Positions 18,201 to 25,223 of a stretch of DNA of 64,000 nt are shown piece by piece (position 1 is the first letter of the stretch; each line of letters opens with the position of its first letter). This DNA is from Streptomyces antioxidans. GTDB taxonomy: Bacteria; Actinomycetota; Actinomycetes; Streptomycetales; Streptomycetaceae. Under the pieces are notes generated by a model, which made no database searches, was not told the DNA's origin, and saw nothing but the letters and a program-made list of their open reading frames with translations. The position numbers and the translations under genes were made by a program. Location of the stretch: positions 41,013 through 105,012 of the forward strand of contig NZ_LAKD02000105.1 of the NCBI RefSeq assembly GCF_000968685.2. The letters run 5' to 3'.

Positions 18201-18780
18201 CGCTCCCGAAGATCTCTTTCCACGGGGCAAGCAGCCTCACCGCGATGTCCTCCCGGCCCGCCGACAGCGCCCGTACCGGCTCCGAGAGCGGTCCGAGCAG
18301 CACGGTCAGACCGGGGCCGCCGTGCTCGCGCAGCGCCTCCCACGGCACTACCGGTGCCGTGCCGGACGCGGTGCGGGCACCGGTGCCGGTGGTGCCATGG
18401 GCACCGGCACGGGTACCGGCATGGGCGGCCGAGGTGATGCGGCACAGCCGCGCCCAGCCCTCCCGGTTCTGTGCGAGCAGCACGAACCGCAGCGGCGGTT
18501 CGACGACGTGCGCGCCACCGCGCGCGGGGGTGCGGCGCCGCTGGGCGGGCGGCGGGGGCGCAAGGGCCGCCACCGCCAGATCGACACCGAAGATCGGCCG
18601 GACCCCGGCCCCGGCACACGCCTGCGCGAACCGGACCATCCCGGCGACCGTGTCCCGGTCGGTGAGCGCGAGCGCCCCCATGCCCCGCTCGGCCGCCCGC
18701 TGGACGAGGTGCTCGGGGTGGGCGGCGCCGTAGCGGGCGGAGTAGCCGGACGCGACGTGCAGATGGGCGAAACCCGTCAT
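15256..18780 (-). CDS. dnaE2: error-prone DNA polymerase III alpha-type subunit (DnaE2/ImuC)
   Basis: A C-family polymerase of 1174 residues, the length of DnaE2 rather than the replicative DnaE1. The N-terminal PHP domain (FAHLHVASGYSARYGA, ALALTDRDTVAGM) is followed by a low-complexity insertion rich in Ala/Gly/Thr (about 120-140), then the palm with GSGAGSLVCHALGIATANPLD and the catalytic PDIDIDVE near residue 447. A HhH and OB region follow at the C-terminus (VLVAGVRAATQTPPI). It leads the imuB gene in a coupled operon and has a LexA-like box 52 bases upstream, so damage induction and translesion mutagenesis are expected. Confidence 0.9.
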   Translation of the reverse strand: MTGFAHLHVASGYSARYGAAHPEHLVQRAAERGMGALALTDRDTVAGMVRFAQACAGAGVRPIFGVDLAVAALAPPPPAQRRRTPARGGAHVVEPPLRFVLLAQNREGWARLCRITSAAHAGTRAGAHGTTGTGARTASGTAPVVPWEALREHGGPGLTVLLGPLSEPVRALSAGREDIAVRLLAPWKEIFGSGVRLETVAQKRFGTGPGSLRLAARTLALADRTRTTAVLSNAVRYADPDQHRLADVLDAARLLRPIDRRRLDSGQRWLKDERGMETVARMIAECTGAGRTGAGRTGADVRRAHRLVADTAATAAACVLDPEADLGLGRPHFPEPSLFGVGSRADGAAQLLRRRCEEGLDRRGLDRDRAALDRLEQELAVISELDYDSYFLAVGQVVADIRAAGIRVAARGSGAGSLVCHALGIATANPLDHRLLFERFLSVRRGSLPDIDIDVESARRLECYDAIFERFGEERVAVTAMPETYRARRALRDTGLALGIAPADVDRIAKSFPHLPASDITGALAELPELRQLAAEAHRYGPLWELAEGLDSLVHGMAMHPCGVVISDATLLDRLPVQPTPQGDYPMAMAAKEEIEALGNIKLDVLGVRMQSAMAHAVTEIERTTGRRIELDDPRQVPLDDVFAFKLIQESRTLGLFQLESPGQQDLLSRLQPRDQQDVIADISLFRPGPVAGGMPERYIAARHGGTPDYAHPDLEPVLADTYGVTIWHEQIIETLHVMTGCDRALAEIARRALGDKDRLPGIKDWFHGLARARGYGAAVRDEVWKTVEAFGAYGFCRAHAVAFAVPALQSAWLKAHYPAFLLAGLLEHDPGMWPKRVLVSDARRDGVPVLPVDINRSRVKHTVEGAGGERWGTRLALSAVHGISEEECARIEEGQPYGSLSDFWQRARPSRPVAEHLAEIGALNSLHDGRLTRRDLLLQIAELHRQSRGRSAGSGQLPFAAGAIGGAEPSGLPEMTGRETLSAELSTLGIDVSKHLMEHHHRLLREIGATDAAHLAGLRAGQQVLVAGVRAATQTPPIASGRRIIFVTLEDGSGLVDLAFFEDSHPACAHTVFHSGLLLVRGTVQVRGTRRTVVGTMAWDLDEIATARRDNGPEAALALLGASHPHPTPAQPGRTLANGTTGARLHPYADLQPAGTRSADLRKFGYTSPGSAG

Positions 18781-18831
18781 GCCGCACCTCCATCACTCCA
18801 CCCCTTTTCGGCCATACACCCGATATCTTCA

Positions 18832-18847
18832 TCGTACTCTCGTTCGA
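18832..18847. promoter_or_regulatory. LexA (SOS) box upstream of dnaE2-imuB
   Basis: The sequence TCGTACTCTCGTTCGA matches the actinobacterial LexA box TCGAACNNNNGTTCGA at 11 of 12 defined positions. It sits 52 bases upstream of the dnaE2 start. The match and the SOS-type operon it precedes support each other. Confidence 0.8.
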
Positions 18848-19297
18848 TTACTCTAACCTCATCAGCCCCGGTCAGCGACCTGAGTTCGAACGCATGGGCG
18901 ATTCTTCGGGGGGATGTGCGATGGCTGAAACGGGCACCATCCGTCAGCTCTTCGGCGGGGTGGAGCAGTTGGGGGGATCGCCCACCGCGGGGAGCGTCGC
19001 GACGCGCATCGCGACGCGGTCATCCGGTGGTTCGGGGTGGCCGCGCGGTGCGGGTCCGGGGCTGGTCCGGGGGCGGGTCCGGGGTGGTCCGTGTGGCCGG
19101 TGTCACCCCGGCCCGTCGGATTTCCGAACGTCCCGTGAAAAGGACGTGAACGTTCCTTCACCGGCATATGGCTGGATGGCTTTGCTACTCGCGCGTAATT
19201 TCGAGTGAGCGCACCACTCTTGTGATCCGGATCGCAGGTCGCAGCGCAAGCGCATCGTCAGCGCGACTCTCTCCCCCACCAGCGAGGAGTTCATGTG
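18848..19297. other. intergenic region between dnaE2 and the lipase
   Basis: Divergent promoter region. A possible 104-residue frame from 18894 has no recognisable family and poor composition. The middle part (about 19045-19100) has repeated GGTCCGGGG motifs. Lipase leader follows. Confidence 0.5.
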
Positions 19298-20191
19298 ATG
19301 CTGCCCCGGAGGCGTATCCGGCGATCCCGGAAGACCAAGACCCGCACCTTACTGCCCGCCCTGGCCTTCGCGGTCGCGGCGACCGCGGCCACCCCCACCG
19401 CCGCGCTCGCCACGGACACCGCGTCGGAGGCGGTGAGCAGCGGCTGGAACGACTACTCCTGCAAGCCCTCGGCCCAACACCCCCGGCCCGTCGTCCTGGT
19501 GCACGGCACCTTCGGCAACTCCGTGGACAACTGGCTGGGCTTCGCCCCGTACCTGGTCGAGCGCGGTTACTGCGTCTTCTCCCTCGACTACGGCCAACTG
19601 CCCCTCGTCCCGCTGTTCCACGGTCTGGGGCCGGTCGACCGGTCCGCCGAGCAGCTGTCCGCCTATGTGGACCGGGTGCTCACCGCCACCGGCGCCGCCG
19701 AGGTCGACATGGTCGGACATTCGCAGGGCGGGATGATGCCCCGCTACTACCTCAAGTTCCTCGGTGGCGCGCCGAAGGTGAACGCCCTGGTCGGCATCGC
19801 CCCCACCAACCACGGAACCACCCTGTCCGGGCTGACGAAGCTGCTGGACTACTTCCCCGGGGCCGGTGACATCATCGCCAAGGGCGCCCCGGCGCTGATG
19901 GACCAGGTGGTCGGCTCGGACCTCCTGCGGCGGCTCAACGAGGGCGGCGACACCGTCCCCGGAGTGCGCTACACCGTCATCTCGACCAAGTACGACGAGG
20001 TCGCCACGCCGTACCGGGAGCAGTTCCTCTCCGGGCCGAACGTCAAGAACGTGGTGATCCAGGACCTGTGCGCGACCGATATCTCCGAGCACGTGACCAT
20101 CGGGCTGACCGACGGCCTGGCCTTCCACGAGGCCGTCAACGCCCTTGACCCGGAACACGCCACGCCGACGACCTGTGCGTCGGACGACTGA
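19298..20191 (+). CDS. secreted lipase/esterase (alpha/beta hydrolase, lipase class 2)
   Basis: A 297-residue secreted hydrolase. The ATG at 19298 is 8 bases after GAGGAG (GTG 19295 is an alternative) and opens a twin-Arg-rich signal (RRRIRRSRKTKTRTLLPALAFAVAATAATPTAALA). PVVLVHGTFGNSVDNW holds the oxyanion loop, VDMVGHSQGG the nucleophilic Ser, and the catalytic His is probably in DISEHVTIG; Cys residues at SYSCKPS-like and DLCATD/TTCASDD positions suggest disulfides. Streptomyces homologues are extracellular triacylglycerol lipases. It is likely monocistronic, with a hairpin downstream. Confidence 0.9.
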   Translation: MLPRRRIRRSRKTKTRTLLPALAFAVAATAATPTAALATDTASEAVSSGWNDYSCKPSAQHPRPVVLVHGTFGNSVDNWLGFAPYLVERGYCVFSLDYGQLPLVPLFHGLGPVDRSAEQLSAYVDRVLTATGAAEVDMVGHSQGGMMPRYYLKFLGGAPKVNALVGIAPTNHGTTLSGLTKLLDYFPGAGDIIAKGAPALMDQVVGSDLLRRLNEGGDTVPGVRYTVISTKYDEVATPYREQFLSGPNVKNVVIQDLCATDISEHVTIGLTDGLAFHEAVNALDPEHATPTTCASDD

Positions 20192-20209
20192 CGCTTGACG
20201 CTTGGCGCT
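20189..20209 (+). repeat. 7-bp tandem repeat starting at the lipase stop codon
   Basis: TGACGCT, TGACGCT, TGGCGCT run from the TGA stop (20189-20191), followed by TGACGG. Confidence 0.7.
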
Positions 20210-20286
20210 TGACGGCAAGCGGACGAGGCTCCACCACCGTCTCCGCGAACACGGAGCACCGGAAGTGGATGCCTCGTCCGTCATGG

Positions 20287-20320
20287 CGCGCCCTGCCTCG
20301 TTCCGTACGGGCAGGGCGCG
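20287..20320. terminator. hairpin between lipase and ohr (convergent)
   Basis: Perfect 11-bp stem CGCGCCCTGCC (20287-20297) with 20310-20320 and a 12-base loop; no clear T run. Likely bidirectional terminator for the convergent lipase and ohr genes. Confidence 0.6.
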
Positions 20321-20354
20321 TCCAAGCGTTGCCCCCATGGGGGCGGCCGTCTGA

Positions 20355-20390
20355 TTAGTCGGCGATTTACTCGGCGATTTACTCGGCGAT
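20355..20390 (-). repeat. 12-bp tandem triplication carrying the ohr stop codon
   Basis: Units 20355-20366, 20367-20378 and 20379-20390 are nearly identical (TTACTCGGCGAT on + strand). On the minus strand each reads ATC GCC GAG TAA, so the last three codons and stop of ohr are repeated in frame, giving three in-frame stops. Confidence 0.9.
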
Positions 20391-20795
20391 GAGCTCGACC
20401 TCGAGGTTGCCCCGCGTCGCCTTGGAGTACGGGCACACCTGGTGCGCCTGCTCGACCAGCTTGCGGCCGGTCTCGTTCTCCAGGTCGTCCGGCAGCTCGA
20501 CGCGCAGCGTCACCTTGAGCCCGAAGCCGTCGTCCGCCGCGTCCTTGCCGATACCGACCTCGGCGGTGACCGAGATGTCCTTGGTGTCGACCTTGGCCTG
20601 GCGGCCGACGAGGCCGAGCGCGGAGGCGAAGCAGGCGGCATAGCCAGCGGCGAACAGCTGCTCGGGGTTGGTGCCCTTGCCGTCGCCGCCGAGGGCGGGC
20701 GGCATGGCCAGCGGCAGGTCGAGCTGTCCGTCGGAGCTCACGGCCCGGCCGTCGCGTCCGTTGGCCGTGGCCACCGCGGTGTAGAGCGCGTCCAT
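20379..20795 (-). CDS. ohr: organic hydroperoxide resistance protein Ohr (OsmC/Ohr family)
   Basis: A 138-residue thiol peroxidase that reduces organic hydroperoxides in the cytoplasm. The two reactive cysteines are Cys55 (AGYAACFASAL) and Cys121 (HQVCPYSKATRGN), and TNPEQLFAAGYAACF is the Ohr signature. The start at 20795 is preferred over ATG 20804 since AAAGGG lies nine bases upstream of the former and would be only one base from the latter. Divergently transcribed from ohrR with a shared palindromic operator. Confidence 0.95.
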   Translation of the reverse strand: MDALYTAVATANGRDGRAVSSDGQLDLPLAMPPALGGDGKGTNPEQLFAAGYAACFASALGLVGRQAKVDTKDISVTAEVGIGKDAADDGFGLKVTLRVELPDDLENETGRKLVEQAHQVCPYSKATRGNLEVELIAE

Positions 20796-20885
20796 GAAGA
20801 CCATCCCTTTGGTGTTCCGTTGGTGTTCCGGTGTCGGAGGGAGGTGGGGGCTCGGGGTGCCCCGCCTCCGGGCAAAAGTAGAGCA

Positions 20886-20907
20886 CACAATTAAGTTGTG
20901 CACAACT
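20886..20907. promoter_or_regulatory. OhrR operator between ohr and ohrR
   Basis: A perfect 14-bp palindrome AGTTGTGCACAACT (20894-20907) overlaps a second inverted repeat CACAA-TTAAG-TTGTG (20886-20900), giving three half-sites. Position in the short divergent spacer fits redox-sensitive OhrR repression of both genes. Confidence 0.8.
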
Positions 20908-20925
20908 AAAGGGTACGCTGGAGGC

Positions 20926-21447
20926 ATGTCACACCAGCCCGACCGCACCACGACCGACAGCACGACCGACCGCGCCACCACCTCCCAGCCGCTGCCCTCC
21001 GATGAACTGCTCCGGCTCGATCGGCAGCTCTGCTTCACCCTGCACGCCGCCTCCCGCGCCTTCGACAGCCTCTACCGCCGGGTACTGAGCGACACGGGGC
21101 TGACCTATCCGCAGTACCTGGCCATGCTGGTGCTCTGGGAGTACGGGGAGATGCCGGTCAAGCGGCTGGGGGAGTATCTGCGGCTGGACTCCGGCACCCT
21201 CTCGCCGCTGCTCAAGCGGATGCAGTCGGCCGGGCTCGTCCAGCGTGAGCGCAGTGCACACGACGAGCGCTCGGTGACGGTCCGGCTCACGGCGGAGGGG
21301 GCGGCGCTGAAGGAGCGCGCCCAGGGCGTACCCCTGGCGGCGATCGAGGCCAGCGGCCTCGGCCTGGCGGAGGCGGTGGATCTGCAGGCGCGGGTCCGGC
21401 GGCTGACGGCGGCCCTGGACGCGGCGCTGGCCGAGGAGGCGCCGTAG
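20926..21447 (+). CDS. ohrR: organic hydroperoxide-sensing MarR-family repressor OhrR
   Basis: A 173-residue MarR-type winged helix regulator. LDRQLCFTLHAASRAF carries the peroxide-sensing Cys36, and LTYPQYLAMLVLWEYGEMPVKRLGEYLRLDSGTLSPLLKRM is the OhrR DNA-binding region, with DERSV in the wing. ATG 20926 has GGAGG only one base away, too close for normal use, while TACGCT lies 6 bases upstream; the mRNA may be leaderless. The N-terminal 25 residues (Thr/Asp-rich) are longer than in Bacillus OhrR. Confidence 0.93.
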   Translation: MSHQPDRTTTDSTTDRATTSQPLPSDELLRLDRQLCFTLHAASRAFDSLYRRVLSDTGLTYPQYLAMLVLWEYGEMPVKRLGEYLRLDSGTLSPLLKRMQSAGLVQRERSAHDERSVTVRLTAEGAALKERAQGVPLAAIEASGLGLAEAVDLQARVRRLTAALDAALAEEAP

Positions 21448-21467
21448 GGAACAACCGTGGGGAACAA
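21442..21467 (+). repeat. 13-bp tandem duplication containing the ohrR stop codon
   Basis: CCGTAGGGAACAA (21442-21454, includes final Pro codon and TAG) is followed directly by CCGTGGGGAACAA. Confidence 0.75.
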
Positions 21468-21470
21468 GGA

Positions 21471-21512
21471 GAGCCGGTCCCGGGGGGCCGTCCTCCTCCC
21501 CGGAACCGACTC
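21471..21512. terminator. hairpin after ohrR
   Basis: A 15-bp stem with two mismatches pairs 21471-21485 (GAGCCGGTCCCGGGG) with 21498-21512; loop 12 bases. No T run. Lies between convergent ohrR and the LPMO gene. Confidence 0.6.
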
Positions 21513-21566
21513 CGTCCGATCGGCGGCCGATCGGCCGTGGACGCCTACGGCGTCAGCGGCGCCTCA

Positions 21567-21614
21567 GCGCCTCAGCGCCTCGGTGGCTTAGCGCCGCAGC
21601 GCCTCGGTGGCTCA
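21567..21614 (-). repeat. 24-bp tandem duplication starting at the LPMO stop codon
   Basis: Units 21567-21590 and 21591-21614 differ at two positions; on the minus strand one begins with the TGA stop and the next with TAA, both followed by GCCACCGAGGCGCTG. A partial third copy follows to about 21550. Confidence 0.85.
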
Positions 21615-22673
21615 GCCGCGGCTCCGCCGTACGGTCTTGCGGCGGTTGGCGACGGCGAACAGCACGGCCGCGCCGGCGGCCAGGACCGCGGCGCCGCCGA
21701 TGGCCAGGGGGCCGGTGGACCCGTCGCCCCCGGTCTCGGCGAGGTGCTGCCCGTCGGCGGCGCTCCCGTTCTGCGCGGCGGGTGAGCCCTGCGTGTCCTG
21801 TGAGTCCTGCGAGCCCTCCGGCCCGGCGCTCGCGGCCCTCACCTCGGCGCTCTTGGCCTCGGGGTGGTTCCCCTTCTGGCGGTCGGCCTCGGTGCCGCTG
21901 TCACCGCCGTGGCCGTGGTGATCGACCGTGGACTTCTCGGCGCCCTTCGCTATCTGGGCGTCGTTGGGCACGGCGGCGGTGGGTGCCGAACCCGCCTTCG
22001 TCCCGGCTCCCCTGGCCGCGGTGGCCGCTCCGCCGAAGGTCACGTCCGAGCAGGTGTAGAACGCCTCCGGGCTGTCCGAGCGCTGCCAGACGCTGTAGAT
22101 CAGATGGCGGCCCGACTTGCCCGGCACCTTTCCCGAGAAGGTGTAACTCCCGTCCTGCAGGGTGGGGTCGGTGACCTTGGCGAACGGCTCCGCCTCCAGG
22201 TCGTCCCAGGCCAGCGGCTTCGTCGGGTCGTAGCCGTCCTTGGTGATGTAGAGCTCGAAGCTGCCCCGGTGGGGCGCGGTGGCCCGGTAGGCGAAGGTGT
22301 GCTCACCGGCCGTCATGGCGGTGGCGGGCCAGTCGGCGCGCGGCAGGTCCAGGCCCTTGTACTTGTCGCGGCCCGCGCTGCACAGCTTTCCGTCCGGGAT
22401 GATCTCCTTGTGGCGCCCGGCGGCGTCCGGGATGTTGACCTCGTTCCAGTCGTAGAGCGCCTGGGTGCCGCCCGCCTGGACGGCCGCCTTGCAGGCCGCC
22501 GAGTCCGGGCTCTCCGGCCCCTCGGCGAAACACGCCGACACCCGGCTGACCGGGTCCGTCATCGAACCGTGCGCGGAGGCCGGGTCGGCGCTCAGCGCGG
22601 TGAGGGCGAGGGGCACCATGCCGAGCACGGCGATACGGGCGGTTCGTCGGCGAGCGGTCGCACGAGCGGTCAT
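21612..22673 (-). CDS. AA10 lytic polysaccharide monooxygenase with sortase-E (LAETG) anchor
   Basis: A 353-residue secreted copper enzyme that oxidatively cleaves chitin or cellulose. Start 22673 has AAGGAG upstream. Cleavage after PASA leaves His35 at the mature N-terminus; with His135 (TAPHRG) it forms the copper histidine brace, and Phe213 (SDVTF) is the probable axial residue. The AA10 domain ends near 215. Residues 216-310 are a disordered Ala/Gly/Ser/His linker, then LAETG (311-315), a membrane span (LAIGGAAVLAAGAAVLFAVA) and RRKTVRRSR. This is the LAXTG/hydrophobic/positive pattern used by actinobacterial class E sortases, so the enzyme is likely displayed on the wall instead of being released. 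Confidence 0.92.
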   Translation of the reverse strand: MTARATARRRTARIAVLGMVPLALTALSADPASAHGSMTDPVSRVSACFAEGPESPDSAACKAAVQAGGTQALYDWNEVNIPDAAGRHKEIIPDGKLCSAGRDKYKGLDLPRADWPATAMTAGEHTFAYRATAPHRGSFELYITKDGYDPTKPLAWDDLEAEPFAKVTDPTLQDGSYTFSGKVPGKSGRHLIYSVWQRSDSPEAFYTCSDVTFGGAATAARGAGTKAGSAPTAAVPNDAQIAKGAEKSTVDHHGHGGDSGTEADRQKGNHPEAKSAEVRAASAGPEGSQDSQDTQGSPAAQNGSAADGQHLAETGGDGSTGPLAIGGAAVLAAGAAVLFAVANRRKTVRRSRG

Positions 22674-22908
22674 CGTGGGGGACTCCTTCGGTGGGGACGC
22701 CAGTGGGGGTGACGTTGGTCGGGGGGTGACGCGTAGCACGCTAGCCCCGCCGAGGGGCCTCCTCGCCGGTCTTATGGCGCCGTTAAGGAACAGCTCAGGT
22801 AGGGCTGAGACTGGCCGGGCGGCGGCGTGCCCCAGGTGATCTACCAGAGGTGATCGCGGGTGATCGCGGATGATTGCGGGGAGCCGACGGCGTGGAAGGG
22901 TGACACAT

Positions 22909-25125
22909 ATGACCGGTACGAACTCGCCCCGCGCCACGGATGCCTCGGGCACCTTCCGCGCCTCCCGCCCCTCGGCCCGTGAGCTGATCGGGGCCATCGT
23001 CGACCCCGGCAGCTGGCACGGCTGGGACGAACCGGTGGAGATCGTGACGGACGACCCCGAGTACCGGGCCGACCTGGAGCGGGCGCGGGAGCGCACCGGG
23101 CTGGACGAGTCGGTCATCACCGGTGAGGGCCGTATCGAGGGGCGCAGGGTGGCGCTGGTCGCCTGCGAGTTCCGCTTCCTGGCCGGTTCGATCGGGGTGG
23201 TCGCGGGGGAGCGGCTGGTACGGGCCGTGGAGCGGGCCACGGCGGAGCGGCTGCCGCTGCTGGCGGCACCGGCGTCGGGCGGCACCCGGATGCAGGAGGG
23301 TACGGTCGCGTTCCTGCAGATGGTGAAGGTGGCCGCGGCGATCACGGACCACAAGGCGGCGGGCCTGCCGTACCTCGTCCACCTCCGCCACCCCACCACC
23401 GGCGGCGTCCTCGCCTCCTGGGGCTCCCTGGGCCATGTCACCGCCGCCGAGCCCGGCGCCCTGATCGGCTTCATGGGCCCGCGCGTACACGAGGCCCTTT
23501 ACGGCGAGGAGTTCCCGCCCGGCGTCCAGAACGCCGAGAACCTGATGCACCACGGCCTGATCGACGCGGTCCTCCCGCTGAGCCGCCTGTCGGGCGTGGC
23601 GGCCCAAGTGCTGGGGGTGCTGTGCGCGGGCGATGCGACGCCCGAGCCGCCCCCGGCCTCCGGGCCCTCCTCGCCCGTGGGGGCCGCCGCCCCCGGGCCC
23701 GCCCCGGCGGCGGGGGCGGCGCCCGCCGCGGGCCAGCCCGGGGACGGCGGCGCAGCCTCCGCCGAGCCCGCGCCCGGAGGGCCACCGGGGAGGCGCGGGG
23801 CTTCGTCGGCCGGGGGCCATCCGCCCGCCGCGTCCGGCAATGGGCGTGGCGGCGCGGAGGCGGCGGAGGCGAAGGGAACCGCCGCACGCGGCGAGGCGGC
23901 CGCGGGCCGGTGGGACATGGAGGCCGCGCCCTCGTCGGCCACCCCCGGACACGTGGCGCACGGCGGGTGTGATGCCGAGCCGGGTCCGGATGGCGCCGCC
24001 ACGCCGGAGGCGGCCGGGGCCGCCGGTGACGCGTCGGGCGCCCACGATCAAGCTGCGCTCGCCGCCTCCGCCGGGGTCAGCGGAGCGCCCGAGGGTGCGG
24101 AGAGTGGGGCACCGGCCTCCGCCGCCGACACCGGGCCGGAGGCGGGGGAGCCCGGTCGGCGCGAGGACGTCGCACCGGAGGCGGTGGACGGCTCCGGGAC
24201 ATCCGCGCCCGGGACGCCCGGTGACGCGGACGCGGGGGCGGTCGTGCCGTCCGCGGAGGTGTCGATACGGGTCTCTCGGCGGGTGGAGCGGCCCGGGGTG
24301 CGGGATCTGTTGCGGGTGGCCGCCGAGGATGTGAGTCCGCTCAGCGGTACCGGGGCCGGGGAGCACGATCCCGGGTTGCTGCTCGCGCTCGCCCGGGTCG
24401 GGGGGACGCCCTGCGTCGTCCTCGGGCACAACCGGCGCAGCGTCCGCAAGGGCGAGACCGCCGAGGGGCCGGGGGCGGGGCAGGCGCTGGGGCCGGCCGG
24501 GCTGCGGACCGCTCGGCGCGGGATGCGGATCGCCGCCGAGCTCGGGTTGCCACTGCTCACCGTCATCGACACCGCGGGCGCCGCGCTCAGCCGCGAGGCC
24601 GAGGAGGGCGGGCTCGCGGCGGAGATAGCGCGGTGCCTCGCCGACATGGTGACCCTGCCCGCGCCCACCCTCTGTCTGCTGCTCGGCCAGGGCGCCGGTG
24701 GCGCCGCGCTCGCGCTGCTGCCCGCGGACCGGGTCGTGGCGGCGCGCCACGCCTGGCTGTCGCCGCTGCCGCCCGAGGGCGCGTCCGCGATCCTCCACCG
24801 CACGACGGAACGGGCCTACGAGGTGGCCGCCCGCCAGGGCGTACGTTCCGCGGACCTCCTGTCCCAGGGCATCGTCGATCGCATCGTCGAGGAGGACGCT
24901 CCTGGGGTCGGGGATGCTCCCGGGGTCGGGGATGCTCCCGGGGTCGAAGAGGATGCTCGCGAGGTCGGGGACGCCTCCGAGGTCGGCGGCGCCGCCTCCG
25001 ACGCCTTCCTCAGCCGTCTCGGCCGGCTCCTCGGTGCCGAGCTCGCCGCCCTCCGCGCCCAGGACCCGGACGAACGGCTCGCCGCGCGCCGCGCCCGGCA
25101 TCGCCGTATCGGGCTACCCCGTTGA
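22909..25125 (+). CDS. acyl-CoA carboxyltransferase with both halves fused by a long linker
   Basis: A 738-residue biotin-dependent carboxyltransferase resembling fused AccD (beta) and AccA (alpha) halves. N-terminal half (about 20-243) includes GEGRIEGRRVALVACEFRFLAGSIG and ASGGTRMQEGTVAFLQM, the oxyanion-type loop; C-terminal half (about 450-738) includes DLLRVAAEDVSPL, GLPLLTVIDTAGA and LLLGQGAGGAALALLPADRVVA. Between them, about 205 residues are almost only Ala, Gly, Pro, Glu and Ser. A second repeat near residues 660-690 has GVGDAP units. ATG 22909 has GGAAGGG eight bases upstream. The carboxylated acyl-CoA is not determined; a malonyl-CoA type role is plausible. Confidence 0.85.
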   Translation: MTGTNSPRATDASGTFRASRPSARELIGAIVDPGSWHGWDEPVEIVTDDPEYRADLERARERTGLDESVITGEGRIEGRRVALVACEFRFLAGSIGVVAGERLVRAVERATAERLPLLAAPASGGTRMQEGTVAFLQMVKVAAAITDHKAAGLPYLVHLRHPTTGGVLASWGSLGHVTAAEPGALIGFMGPRVHEALYGEEFPPGVQNAENLMHHGLIDAVLPLSRLSGVAAQVLGVLCAGDATPEPPPASGPSSPVGAAAPGPAPAAGAAPAAGQPGDGGAASAEPAPGGPPGRRGASSAGGHPPAASGNGRGGAEAAEAKGTAARGEAAAGRWDMEAAPSSATPGHVAHGGCDAEPGPDGAATPEAAGAAGDASGAHDQAALAASAGVSGAPEGAESGAPASAADTGPEAGEPGRREDVAPEAVDGSGTSAPGTPGDADAGAVVPSAEVSIRVSRRVERPGVRDLLRVAAEDVSPLSGTGAGEHDPGLLLALARVGGTPCVVLGHNRRSVRKGETAEGPGAGQALGPAGLRTARRGMRIAAELGLPLLTVIDTAGAALSREAEEGGLAAEIARCLADMVTLPAPTLCLLLGQGAGGAALALLPADRVVAARHAWLSPLPPEGASAILHRTTERAYEVAARQGVRSADLLSQGIVDRIVEEDAPGVGDAPGVGDAPGVEEDAREVGDASEVGGAASDAFLSRLGRLLGAELAALRAQDPDERLAARRARHRRIGLPR

Positions 25126-25195
25126 CGCCGAGCCTTGACGATCATGACGGCTAATCAGGGCCAAACGGGCGGACCGGAACGTCGAATTAGCGGTC

Positions 25196-25214
25196 TTAGG
25201 CATGCCTAACCTAA
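25196..25214. promoter_or_regulatory. iron box (DmdR/IdeR-type) for the siderophore operon
   Basis: TTAGGCATGCCTAACCTAA matches the DmdR consensus TTAGGTTAGGCTAACCTAA at 15 of 19 positions including both outer half-sites. It lies 9 bases before the GTG of the first siderophore gene and overlaps a possible -10 (TAATCT, 25212-25217), well placed for iron-dependent repression. Confidence 0.88.
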
Positions 25215-25223
25215 TCTCGGGCC

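Noticed and set aside
15235..19149. Very long + strand ORF of 1304 codons opposite dnaE2-imuB
   Set aside because: High-GC mirror frame of clearly coding minus-strand genes; composition and lack of motifs mark it as a shadow.
18894..19208. 104-codon + strand frame between dnaE2 and lipase
   Set aside because: No family, no ribosome site, Gly/Arg-rich translation of repeated GGTCCGGGG sequence.
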